From assembly GCA_964461335.1 (NCBI GenBank), contig CAYWTY010000052.1, positions 1 to 12,853 on the forward strand: a stretch of 12,853 bases of DNA. The letters run 5' to 3'. A program made the position numbers and the translations under genes. This DNA is from JAKJBL01 sp964461335 (GTDB lineage Bacteria; Bacillota; Clostridia; Christensenellales; CAG-138). Under the pieces are notes generated by a model that worked only from the letters and a program-made list of their open reading frames with translations, did not search any database and was not told the DNA's origin. Positions 1 to 6,863 of this stretch are shown piece after piece (position 1 is the first letter of the stretch; each line of letters begins with the position of its first letter).

Positions 1-34
1 TTGGTATATAAACAGGGATACGCTTACTTTTTCA

Positions 35-1507
35 CTATTGCAAAGAGTAGTTTGGTGCTTCTTTTGTAATATACACATCGTGGGGGTGGTTTTCTGTTAG
101 TCCGGCATTTGTTATGCGCACAAACTTTGCATTATATCTTAAATCATCAATTGTGGCTGCGCCGCAATAACCCATTCCACTTCGTAAACCGCCGCAAAGC
201 TGATAAACAGATTCATGCAGCGAGCCTTTATAAGCGACTCGCCCTTCTACACCTTCAGGTACTAGTTTTTGAAAACCGTCCTGGAAGTACCTGTCTTTAC
301 TTCCCTTTTCCATTGAAGATAAAGAACCCATTCCGCGATACACTTTGAATCGCCTGCCTTGGTATATCTCGGTCTCCCTTGGGCTCTCGTCTGTGCCTGC
401 AAGCAGACTCCCGAGCATGACGCAATTTGCACCGGCTGCTATTGCTTTTGTAATGTCGCCTGAATATTTAACACCTCCGTCAGCAATTAGAGGAATGTTA
501 TGTTTTAAGGCAACTTTTGAGCATTCAAGAATTGCTGTAATTTGTGGTATGCCAATACCAGTAACAACCCGGGTTGTGCATATGCTTCCCGGCCCAATCC
601 CAACTTTTATAGCAGAAACCCCTGCTTCTATAAGCGCCTCTGCAGCTTCTGCTGTTGCAATGTTACCTGCAATAAGCTCAAGATTTGGTTATCTTAACCT
701 GAGGTTCTTGATTGCATTTATTACCCCAAGGCTGTGCCCATGTGCAGTATCCACAACTATAACATCAACCTTGGCAAAAATAAGCGCTTCGGTGCGCTGT
801 AAAATATCTGAAGTTATTCCAATTGCTGCACCTACCAACAGCCTGCCATCAGCATCCTTAGCTGATTGCGGGTATTGTATTGACTTTTCTATGTCCTTAA
901 TTGTAATTAGCCCTTTGAGATAGCCCTCCTTATCAACAATCGGAAGTTTTTCGATTCGGTGTTTTCTAAGAATCTCCTTTGCGTCATTAAGTGTTGTGCC
1001 TTCGGGTGCAGTAATAAGGTTATTAGTTGTCATCAGCTCTTTAATAGGAATATCTACATCCTCTATAAAGCGCAAATCTCGGTTTGTAAGGATACCGACT
1101 AGCTTACCGTTTATAGTAATTGGGACGCCTGAAATACGATACTTGCTCATTAGGGCAAGCGCATCGGAAACAAGATGTTCTGGCGAAAGGTAGAATGGGT
1201 CGACAATTACTCCATGTTCCGAACGCTTAACTCTGTCTACTTGGGTTGCCTGCTCTTCTATGCTCATGTTTTTGTGTATAAAGCCAATACCGCCTGCACG
1301 TGCCATGGCAATTGCCATACGGGTTTCAGTAACTGTATCCATTGCTGCACTTATTAAAGGGATATTAAGATGTATATTCTTTGTAAGTTTAGTTGAAAGA
1401 TTAATATCTTTTAGCGAAATGGAAGACAGTGCTGGTATAAGAAGGACATCATCAAACGTTAGCCCTTCCATAGATATTTTTGTTTGCATATTAGAATCAT
1501 CTTTCAT
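35..1507 (-). pseudogene. guaB: IMP dehydrogenase, full-length frame broken by one in-frame TAA
   Basis: IMP dehydrogenase oxidises IMP to XMP with NAD+, the committed step to GMP. Read through a single TAA at 689-691, the frame gives 490 codons, the normal family length. It has the N-terminal barrel start (EGLTFDDVLL), two CBS repeats at about residues 108-150 and 163-208, the catalytic-cysteine loop GIGPGSICTT (Cys310), the DGGVKYSGD phosphate-binding segment, the YRGMGSL flap and the RYFQ motif. The stop falls at codon 273, between INAIKNLRLR and PNLELIAGN, where relatives usually have Tyr or Phe. One base change (TAT or TAC to TAA) would explain it, and reading frame and identity continue unchanged beyond it. 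The start is uncertain. The frame opens at a TTG (1567) overlapping the scpB stop, but homology begins later. ATG 1507 is chosen (weak AGAG site upstream), and ATG 1489 is also possible. It could be a true null allele, strain variation or a base-call error. Confidence 0.9.
689..691 (-). other. In-frame nonsense codon (TAA) inside guaB
   Basis: The codons either side of this TAA lie in the same frame, so this is a substitution rather than a frameshift. The N-terminal product would stop after the CBS module and first half of the barrel, before the catalytic cysteine. The distal part has no ATG until 418. TAA ends several other genes in this window (scpA, the DUF2812 gene, the class A PBP, the J-protein), so stop-codon reassignment is not supported. 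Confidence 0.9.
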
Positions 1508-1563
1508 AAGCGTTCTCTGTTCTTTCATAATCATTAAAGCTGTTCTGCGATATTTCTTTTGGC

Positions 1564-2109
1564 TCAACCACTTAGTTCGCTTTCTTCCGATGTATAAGGG
1601 GTTGAGTACGCATCAAAATTCGGAAGCTGAACTATTGCTTCAATACCGAATTGTCTGAGGAACTTATCGGTTGTGCCATACAATACCGGCCGACCGACTG
1701 TTTCCTTTCGGCCGATTGGACGAATAAGGTTGAGTTTAAGTAATTGGCTTATAGCATATTCGCAGCGGACACCTCGAATGGATTCTGTATCTGCGCGTGT
1801 GGCTGGCTGGCGATAGGCAATTACTGCAAGCGTTTCAAGCAATGATTGGGATATTGATTTTTCCTGAACAGGTTGCAAAAGTTTTTCAATGTAAGGAGTG
1901 TATTCTGCATTAGAGCATAACTGCACAGTTTCATCTGTAGTAGCAAGTTGAATGCCGCGTTCATTAATTCTGTATTCAGTTTTTAGTTCTTGCAGCAAGG
2001 CTGTTAACTCAAGTTTAGTAATGTCGAATACACGTTGAAGCTCTGATATTAATATCGGTTCTCCTGCAACGAAAAGCATGCATTCAAGCGCAGCCATTTG
2101 CTTATCCAT
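1564..2109 (-). CDS. scpB: Segregation and condensation protein B
   Basis: ScpB is the dimeric winged-helix (kite) subunit that binds ScpA and, with SMC, forms the condensin complex needed for chromosome compaction and segregation. The 181-residue length is typical. Family landmarks are the N-terminal MAALECMLFVAGEPI, the central LLETLAVIAYRQPATRADTE followed by IRGVRCEYAISQLLK, and the second winged-helix end IRPIGRKETVGRPVLYGTTDKFL with FG just after. It starts at ATG, 5 bases after the scpA stop, as expected for a translationally linked pair. A purine-rich GAAGGG stretch overlaps the end of scpA as its ribosome-binding region. Its TGA overlaps the possible TTG start of guaB. Identification is by motif recognition and context, and both agree. 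Confidence 0.96.
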   Translation of the reverse strand: MDKQMAALECMLFVAGEPILISELQRVFDITKLELTALLQELKTEYRINERGIQLATTDETVQLCSNAEYTPYIEKLLQPVQEKSISQSLLETLAVIAYRQPATRADTESIRGVRCEYAISQLLKLNLIRPIGRKETVGRPVLYGTTDKFLRQFGIEAIVQLPNFDAYSTPYTSEESELSG

Positions 2110-2114
2110 CTTTA

Positions 2115-2891
2115 TTACCGCCCTTCAACCTGGGTTTCATCCATATAATCGTTATCATCAGAAAAACCATCACCAAGCATGCGTGCCTTAAAATGAATAG
2201 GCATAAATGGTGCTGGTTGTTTCAACCGTATTTCGCCCCTATTAATCATTTCCAAAAGTGCCATAAAAGTCACAACAATCTCCAGCTTTAATGTATGAGG
2301 CCCAAAAAGGTCATCGAAACCGAGTTCATCTGTTTCCTGCAACAATTTTCTAATATACGCAATCTGTGCACGCACAGTAAACCTATCTTGATGTACTTGG
2401 TGTAAAAGATGCGGAACATGTAAAGTTGGCTGCACATGCATTAATGTGAAATAGGCCTCAAACAGTTCATTTATTGATGCACAAGATAGGTTTACTTCTT
2501 GCGGCGGTAGAATAATATCTTCTCTCAACCGCGTAAACACACCTCTTGATGCCTCATTCAAAACACTGAGCTCTTCGCTTGCTTGTTTAAACAGTTTGTA
2601 TTCGCGCAATTGTCGTATCAGCAATACTTCCGGGTTTTCTTCATAAAATTCTTCTTGGGGAGGGCGCGGCAGGAGATGGCGTGATTTTATGTATAAAAGC
2701 GTTGCTGCCATTGTTATAAATTCGCTTGCAACTTCCATATCAAGAGAATCCAGTTCTGTTAGATATTCAAGATATTGAGTGGTTATTTCTGATACAAAGA
2801 TGTCTTTAATATCTAATTCAGCACTTTCGATTAAGTGCAAAAGCAGATCAAGGGGCCCTTCGAATTTGCTTATGTGCACATGATAAGACAT
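2115..2891 (-). CDS. scpA: Segregation and condensation protein A
   Basis: ScpA is the kleisin subunit that bridges the SMC heads and binds ScpB in bacterial condensin. The 258-residue protein opens with the signature FEGPLDLLLHLIESAELDI, then continues with the conserved helix around EFITMAATLLYIKSRHLLP at about residues 56-75. An acidic variable middle follows, and a C-terminal winged helix (about 190-235, FDDLFGPHTLKLEIVVTFMALLEMI) would bind the SMC cap side. The start is ATG with a GGATGG-type site 7 bases upstream. It lies 21 bases after the site-2 protease stop and 5 bases before scpB, so the three are probably one transcript. Nothing appears truncated. Confidence 0.96.
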   Translation of the reverse strand: MSYHVHISKFEGPLDLLLHLIESAELDIKDIFVSEITTQYLEYLTELDSLDMEVASEFITMAATLLYIKSRHLLPRPPQEEFYEENPEVLLIRQLREYKLFKQASEELSVLNEASRGVFTRLREDIILPPQEVNLSCASINELFEAYFTLMHVQPTLHVPHLLHQVHQDRFTVRAQIAYIRKLLQETDELGFDDLFGPHTLKLEIVVTFMALLEMINRGEIRLKQPAPFMPIHFKARMLGDGFSDDNDYMDETQVEGR

Positions 2892-2912
2892 TAAGCTACC
2901 ATCCTATAGAGT

Positions 2913-3578
2913 TCATATTAGGCGCAATAGCAGAAATAGTTCTTCAACAACCCACATTAATGCATAGCGTAAGCTGCCTACTGCAGTTTGCAGCAAACCT
3001 CTTCCAGCAAATAGTAAAACCACAAGCAGAATTACGCTGTACTTTGAAAGAAAAACAAACGGTCTTGGGCCAACCGTACGAATTAATAAGTTTTCAAGCA
3101 CATGTGAACCATCAAGCGGTGGTATTGGTATTAGGTTAAAAACCATAAGACCAAGGTTGATTATACAGAAATAGTCAAGTATTGTCATAAGCACATCATT
3201 TCTGCCGCCTAATGCAATATAAATATAAAGAATTATCACGCTTGCAAAAGCTAAAAGAAAATTAACAGTAACTCCAGCAAGCGAAACTATAGTATCGTCG
3301 CGTCGGGGCTTTTTAAAATTCCGTGGGTTTATTGGTACAGGACGCGCCCACCCAAATCGAACAAAGAGCAGCATTACAAAACCAATGGGATCTATATGGC
3401 TGAATGGATTTAGTGTCATCCGCCCAAGATTGCGCGCTGTAGGGTCTCCCAACCGGTATGCAGCATAGGCATGGGCCCATTCGTGAAAGGATAGTGCTAT
3501 AAGTATCGCAGGTAAACTGTAAAGCACTTGAATTATTGTTGTTTGTGGGTCAGCAAAAAGATGTCTGAAAATACCCAA
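2913..3578 (-). CDS. Site-2 protease family zinc metalloprotease (peptidase M50, YwhC-like)
   Basis: This is a small integral-membrane metalloprotease of the M50 group, expected to cut substrates within the membrane. The zinc site is visible: HEWAH at residues 32-36 supplies two histidines and the catalytic Glu33, and NLIPIPPLDGS supplies the third ligand, Asp156. The 221-residue protein has about five hydrophobic segments and no PDZ domain, which places it with the compact YwhC-type proteins rather than RseP/RasP. The start is TTG, chosen because a perfect GGAGG lies 7 bases upstream and no in-frame ATG fits. It heads the scpA-scpB-guaB run, a common Firmicutes neighbourhood for scpAB. Its substrate cannot be told from the sequence. 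Confidence 0.93.
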   Translation of the reverse strand: MGIFRHLFADPQTTIIQVLYSLPAILIALSFHEWAHAYAAYRLGDPTARNLGRMTLNPFSHIDPIGFVMLLFVRFGWARPVPINPRNFKKPRRDDTIVSLAGVTVNFLLAFASVIILYIYIALGGRNDVLMTILDYFCIINLGLMVFNLIPIPPLDGSHVLENLLIRTVGPRPFVFLSKYSVILLVVLLFAGRGLLQTAVGSLRYALMWVVEELFLLLRLI

Positions 3579-3585
3579 TGTGTTT

Positions 3586-3590
3586 CCTCC
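3586..3590 (-). promoter_or_regulatory. Shine-Dalgarno GGAGG fixing the TTG start of the site-2 protease
   Basis: GGAGG sits 7 bases upstream of TTG 3578. An ATG slightly further upstream (3600) is in another frame, so this site decides the unusual start codon. Confidence 0.8.
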
Positions 3591-3631
3591 GTTTGTTCAT
3601 ATAAGCCTCTTATTTGGCTTAAACTAAACTA

Positions 3632-3660
3632 ATTATAAAATAAAACCGTTCCTCGTGCAA
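3632..3660 (-). promoter_or_regulatory. Probable sigma-A promoter of the site-2 protease/scpAB/guaB operon
   Basis: Reading the minus strand, TTGCAC is followed by a 17-base spacer and a perfect TATAAT. Initiation would be near 3625, leaving a leader of roughly 45 bases. The -35 box lies in the loop and stem of the upstream gene's terminator hairpin. A small 6-bp inverted repeat (TAAGCC/GGCTTA, 3602-3621) lies in the predicted leader. Confidence 0.7.
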
Positions 3661-3668
3661 GGAACGGT
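3634..3668 (-). terminator. Rho-independent terminator of the carboxypeptidase homologue
   Basis: A perfect 9-bp stem (ACCGTTCCT/AGGAACGGT, 3645-3653 with 3660-3668) closes a 6-base loop. On the minus strand it is followed by a T-rich TTTATTTT tail. It lies about 35 bases downstream of the 3702 stop and shares bases with the next operon's promoter. Confidence 0.85.
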
Positions 3669-3701
3669 ATACTCTTAAATGATTAAAGCCCATTTAATTT
3701 A

Positions 3702-4895
3702 TCAAGCTCTTAAAAACCCAAGTATTGCATTGCGGATAAAGTCTCTTAAAAAGGCTTCCTCAATCGGAACTTGAACAACCAACTCAACCTTGCCCCTTTC
3801 AACCCCATCAACCGTTTGGTAGGAGATGGTTCCTACTACATCTTCAGCACTAAGCGGCGCATGCAAACGCTTAGGGATAGCTTCTACTGGTGAAAGAGCA
3901 GGCTCATTTTTTTCAAGTAAAAGCACCACAGATTCTTTGGCTACAAGATTTACCTCTCTACGTTTACCTCCAATTACGCGGACATCTTTTGCTAGCACCT
4001 CTCCTTTTGTTGCAAGGCGCTGTGCCCTTATGGTTGAGAATGTTTGGTTTAGCATTTCTGTTGCAATCGCAAAACGTGTTGCGGAGTTTTTACTACCAAG
4101 TACAACGCAAACTAAGTTTGTATCTCCCCTACTGATATAAAATACACCGCAGTACCCATCAGATTGTGATGAGCCTGTTGCTACACCTGTACACCCTGCA
4201 TAGTTACGAAGCATCCGATTAGCATTTACCAACTCAGTCTTCCGGCCGTCCTTGTGTGAGATTTCCTCGAGTGTCAGTTTGCTGTGGGCACTAAAACAGG
4301 GGCTTTCCATCAGCTCTGCCCCTAGTAAAGCCAGCTGACGCGGTGTAAACTGCACATCTTTACCAGTAGCATCACCATAGGGTGTATCTATTCCGAGTTC
4401 TCTTATGCGCTCCTGTATAGAATTGAGAAAAGCGCTTTCAGAGCCAAAAAGCGCCTCTCCTAATGCGAATATTGCATCGCCTGCACAAATCATTACTGCT
4501 GCTTTCATTAAAGGGGCAGCCTCTATTGTTTCCCCGCCTTCAATAAAGGCTGTTGGCCCGCTAACACTAGCTGCTTTCTGGCTTACCTGAACCAAAGATG
4601 TCAAATCCAGCATACCTGCGTCAACTGCTTCACAAAGTACAAGAAGACCAGGCAGTTTTGAGAGCCCTGCAACAGAACGAGCAGTATCTGCTTCGTGTTC
4701 TATAAGTGCTTGCTGGGTTGAAGCCTCAGTTAGAACCCTGCCTGAGGCGCCTTCTAAAGATATTGAAGCCGATTCTCCTGTTACAGCTAGCACTTTCACC
4801 GGTAAAAAACATAGTATTAAAAGCAGAGCAACATAAGTTTTCGCTAAGGCAATTGCCCTGAAACCCATTAGGTATTTTAATAAATGGAACCTCAC
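3702..4895 (-). CDS. DacF-like D-alanyl-D-alanine carboxypeptidase homologue (S11), probably catalytically inactive
   Basis: S11 carboxypeptidases trim the terminal D-Ala of peptidoglycan stem peptides outside the membrane. This 397-residue protein has a signal peptide (about 15-38, ending VLA), the S11 fold at about 45-290, a PBP5-type C-terminal beta domain (about 298-375) and an amphipathic C-terminal helix suited to membrane anchoring. It aligns well with DacF, but every active-site motif is altered. The SxxK position reads GLSK (Ser to Gly77, Lys80 kept), SxN reads CAG (137-139), and KTG reads ATG (Lys to Ala239). Flanking conserved residues remain (LVNANR, the EAVDAG-type helix, DGYC), and the frame is intact with a good terminator, so it looks like a maintained pseudoenzyme rather than a decaying gene. 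The start is GTG, supported by AAGGAGG 8 bases upstream. A role in binding peptidoglycan or regulating other enzymes is inference. Confidence 0.88.
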   Translation of the reverse strand: MRFHLLKYLMGFRAIALAKTYVALLLILCFLPVKVLAVTGESASISLEGASGRVLTEASTQQALIEHEADTARSVAGLSKLPGLLVLCEAVDAGMLDLTSLVQVSQKAASVSGPTAFIEGGETIEAAPLMKAAVMICAGDAIFALGEALFGSESAFLNSIQERIRELGIDTPYGDATGKDVQFTPRQLALLGAELMESPCFSAHSKLTLEEISHKDGRKTELVNANRMLRNYAGCTGVATGSSQSDGYCGVFYISRGDTNLVCVVLGSKNSATRFAIATEMLNQTFSTIRAQRLATKGEVLAKDVRVIGGKRREVNLVAKESVVLLLEKNEPALSPVEAIPKRLHAPLSAEDVVGTISYQTVDGVERGKVELVVQVPIEEAFLRDFIRNAILGFLRA

Positions 4896-4903
4896 AGCCC
4901 ACC

Positions 4904-4910
4904 CCTCCTT
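4904..4910 (-). promoter_or_regulatory. Shine-Dalgarno AAGGAGG fixing the GTG start of the carboxypeptidase homologue
   Basis: A full AAGGAGG lies 8 bases upstream of GTG 4895, which preserves the complete signal peptide. The 126-base gap up to 5021 shows no promoter I could defend. Confidence 0.8.
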
Positions 4911-5021
4911 GCATTTTAATACATATGCACCCTATATGAACTCCATGCGCTATAACTGAACCAACAAGCTCAAATAAGAAAATAAGCTTGCAGTTTCGAT
5001 GTGGTTTATAAATAGATAGTT

Positions 5022-5035
5022 TTATTCGCGAATAA
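5022..5035. repeat. 14-bp perfect palindrome over a stop codon
   Basis: TTATTCGCGAATAA is its own reverse complement and includes the TAA stop of the DUF2812 gene. It has no loop or T-tract, so it is not a standard terminator. It may be chance in AT-rich coding sequence. Confidence 0.5.
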
Positions 5036-5585
5036 GGCTTTCTTTTTGAAGCGCTCTTTGCTTCTTGCGCAGCGGCTTTAAAATAAAGAATATAAGCAAA
5101 GCAATTGCAATGCTTAAAGCTCCCGATAAAAGATTGAAGCCTGAAATAGCCCTGTGCTCAAGTATCCCTTTTATTGCTATGATTTCATTTGCAACTCCAA
5201 TGACAATATTTGCAGCAGCAACAGCATTGCCCAATAGATTAATACGCTTAATGTGGCTGAGCTTTGAGCCTAAATCTGAATATAGATTGAACGGCCCTTC
5301 TGAGGTTCTCTTTCTAAAGTATACCCACCTGAAAACGGATGCAACATACTCAACACCCATATCCTCCATGAAGCCTATGTATGCTTTGCTTTGAGGATGC
5401 TTGGGCATATTCTCAAGCAATTCAAGGCGATAGATGTATTCACCGGGAAGCCCTTCCTCGAAGGTATATTTGGAGAAGCCGTTTATATCAACAAGATGCA
5501 TTCCTATAGAGGACATTTCATTAAGCCATTTTTCTTCTTTTTCATATCCAGCTACAGTAAATAATTTTCGGATTTTTTGCTTCAT
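5022..5585 (-). CDS. DUF2812 domain-containing membrane protein
   Basis: The 187-residue protein has an N-terminal soluble part with the DUF2812 look: EEKWLNEMSSIGMHL at about residues 17-31, then a YTFEEGLPGEYIYRLEL strand pair and an aromatic FRWVYFRKR stretch at about 85-93. Two hydrophobic helices follow (about 115-138 and 148-172), with a basic tail that suggests the ends face the cytoplasm. Its biochemical function is unknown. It is usually encoded beside a PadR regulator, and here its ATG overlaps the PadR stop by four bases (ATGA), so the two are co-translated. AAGGAG lies 7 bases before the start. I infer that PadR controls this protein's level and that it acts at the membrane. Confidence 0.88.
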   Translation of the reverse strand: MKQKIRKLFTVAGYEKEEKWLNEMSSIGMHLVDINGFSKYTFEEGLPGEYIYRLELLENMPKHPQSKAYIGFMEDMGVEYVASVFRWVYFRKRTSEGPFNLYSDLGSKLSHIKRINLLGNAVAAANIVIGVANEIIAIKGILEHRAISGFNLLSGALSIAIALLIFFILKPLRKKQRALQKESLIRE

Positions 5586-5899
5586 GGCATTTCTCCTTGT
5601 ATTACGCTTTGACCATTTTCCAGGAGCTCTTGTAGCCTCTTAAGCTCCAAATTTACTGCATAATCACCAAGTCTGGTTATTTTATATTCCTTTTTTCTTG
5701 AACTTTCATCATTAGGCAAAGCTTGTATCCAACCCTTTTCAAGCAAAGAGCTTATTGCGCCATACAAGGTCCCTGCTGCTAGATTTACTCTTCCCTTGCT
5801 AAGGGTAAGTGCGTTTTGCATAATCCCATATCCGTGCATCGGTTTATATAGAGAAATTAGTATATAAAACACTGCTTCCGTAAGTACTACACTATCCAT
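5582..5899 (-). CDS. PadR family transcriptional regulator
   Basis: This is a 105-residue winged-helix repressor of the short PadR class. Recognisable features are the N-terminal helix with HGYGIMQ (about residues 22-28), the recognition region VNLAAGTLYGAISSLLEKGWI (about 38-58), the wing with SRKKEYKITRLGDYAV, and a short C-terminal dimerisation helix LELKRLQELLENG. The ATG is preceded by GAGG at a good distance. It is the first gene of a two-gene unit with the DUF2812 protein. Regulators of this kind usually repress their own operon until an effector binds. A 12-bp palindrome over the predicted start site fits autorepression. The inducer cannot be deduced. Confidence 0.94.
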   Translation of the reverse strand: MDSVVLTEAVFYILISLYKPMHGYGIMQNALTLSKGRVNLAAGTLYGAISSLLEKGWIQALPNDESSRKKEYKITRLGDYAVNLELKRLQELLENGQSVIQGEMP

Positions 5900-5937
5900 C
5901 CTTCACCTCACATAATTGTTTAGCGCTATTACGTGCC

Positions 5938-5949
5938 GCGGTATACCGC
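5938..5949. promoter_or_regulatory. Candidate PadR operator palindrome
   Basis: GCGGTATACCGC is a perfect 12-bp palindrome lying at the predicted transcription start of the padR–DUF2812 unit, where a bound dimer would block RNA polymerase. It does not match the ATGT-N8-ACAT PadR consensus, so assignment to this regulator is by position only. Confidence 0.45.
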
Positions 5950-5954
5950 CCTAC

Positions 5955-5982
5955 GATATAGTGTATGCCAACATTGTGTAAA
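5955..5982 (-). promoter_or_regulatory. Probable promoter of the padR–DUF2812 unit
   Basis: On the minus strand, TTTACA (5 of 6 to the -35 consensus) is followed by 16 bases and TATATC. Initiation would fall near 5948, about 49 bases before the padR ATG. Confidence 0.5.
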
Positions 5983-6009
5983 AATCAAGCAGATTAGCAA
6001 AATTCACAT

Positions 6010-6045
6010 AAAAAAACGCTGCAAGCAAAGAACTTGCAGACGTTT
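6010..6045 (-). terminator. Rho-independent terminator of the GntR regulator gene
   Basis: On the minus strand a 12-bp stem (AAACG plus CTGCAAG pairing, one bulged base) with a 7-base loop is followed by seven T residues (6016 down to 6010). It lies 19 bases past the TAG stop at 6065 and separates gntR from the padR unit. Confidence 0.92.
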
Positions 6046-6064
6046 CTAAATAAAGATAAAAAAG

Positions 6065-6748
6065 CTATTCTTTAATTCGGGGCTCTAGGATTGCTTTTGT
6101 GCTGCAGATATGCTCATGGAGGATAGCGCAGGCGAGTTCAACATTATGTTCCCTGCAAGCCTCAAGCAGTTGCGCATGTTGTTTCTTTGAGACTGCATGA
6201 TATTCAGGTTCGCTATAATAAACCCGGATGTATCTATCTACATTTGCATGCATTTGTTCTATAAGACGAAATAGCATTTGGTTCTGCAAAGGCTCGTAAA
6301 GTGTAAAATGGAAGCATGAGTTAAGCTCTTCAAGGCGTTTCGGTTCTTTTTCTTCGTGAGCTTCATCAATAACTGCCTGCGCTGTCTCAATTGTCTCTAT
6401 AGTCATAATGGGGATTGCCTCACGCAATGCACCAACTTCTAGCAGAGCGCGTACGTCCATGATATCTTCCATTTCTTCAAGAGTAAGCTTTGTAACTAAT
6501 GCGCCCCTATTTGGGTAAATGCGTACCAGCCCCTGTGCCTCAAGCTGCCTGAATGCCTCGCGTACCGGTATATGGCTTACACTTAAAGCAGTAGAGATTT
6601 CGTCCTGCCTCAAGGGCATTCCGCCAGGCAAAACTCCCCTAACAATAGCAGCACGTAAAACCTGAAACACCCAATCTCGGGCTGCCATTGAACGAGGTTG
6701 CATTTCGCTTGCTATATGTCCTAGGTTAAGGCTTATTTGTTCTTTCAT
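6065..6748 (-). CDS. GntR family transcriptional regulator, FCD (FadR-type) subfamily
   Basis: This 227-residue regulator has an N-terminal winged helix (about 26-87; SHIPVREAFRQLEAQGLV is the recognition helix, and PNRGALV the wing) and a C-terminal all-helical FCD ligand domain (about 92-218). Such proteins control uptake and breakdown of sugar acids, organic acids or lactate, usually as repressors. The FCD metal site can be traced as His147, His191 and His213, but the usual Asp ligand four residues before the first His is Asn143. The ATG is preceded by no clear ribosome-binding site (GAGGG is 16 bases away), so the start is less certain than the frame. It is transcribed alone, with its own promoter and terminator, so it probably acts on genes outside this window. 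Confidence 0.93.
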   Translation of the reverse strand: MKEQISLNLGHIASEMQPRSMAARDWVFQVLRAAIVRGVLPGGMPLRQDEISTALSVSHIPVREAFRQLEAQGLVRIYPNRGALVTKLTLEEMEDIMDVRALLEVGALREAIPIMTIETIETAQAVIDEAHEEKEPKRLEELNSCFHFTLYEPLQNQMLFRLIEQMHANVDRYIRVYYSEPEYHAVSKKQHAQLLEACREHNVELACAILHEHICSTKAILEPRIKE

Positions 6749-6798
6749 TTTCTATGCTATGGCGCCCTCAGCGCTCCCCCATTTATATATTCTCCAAC

Positions 6799-6827
6799 AG
6801 TATATATGATATAGAGTTTTGCCGCAA
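6799..6827 (-). promoter_or_regulatory. Probable promoter of the GntR regulator gene
   Basis: On the minus strand, TTGCGG is followed by a 17-base spacer and TATACT, placing initiation near 6792 and giving a leader of about 44 bases. The surrounding sequence is rich in TATATA runs and could hold an autoregulatory site, but I see no convincing FadR-type half-sites. No terminator for the upstream PBP gene is visible in this 115-base gap. Confidence 0.5.
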
Positions 6828-6863
6828 GTTAAAATGCGAATAAACTCATATTGTGTTGAAAAG

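Noticed and set aside
35..691. A frameshift as the cause of the split guaB
   Set aside because: The two halves are in the same frame, and translation through 419-688 is continuous IMP dehydrogenase. Only the TAA codon interrupts.
345..923. Long plus-strand open frame (192 codons)
   Set aside because: It is antisense to the guaB frame, with no ribosome-binding site or recognisable protein, and is a shadow of a real gene.
4975..4990. CAAGCT/AGCTTG inverted repeat as a terminator of the DUF2812 gene
   Set aside because: The stem is only 6 bp with a 14-base loop, and no T-tract follows on the minus strand.
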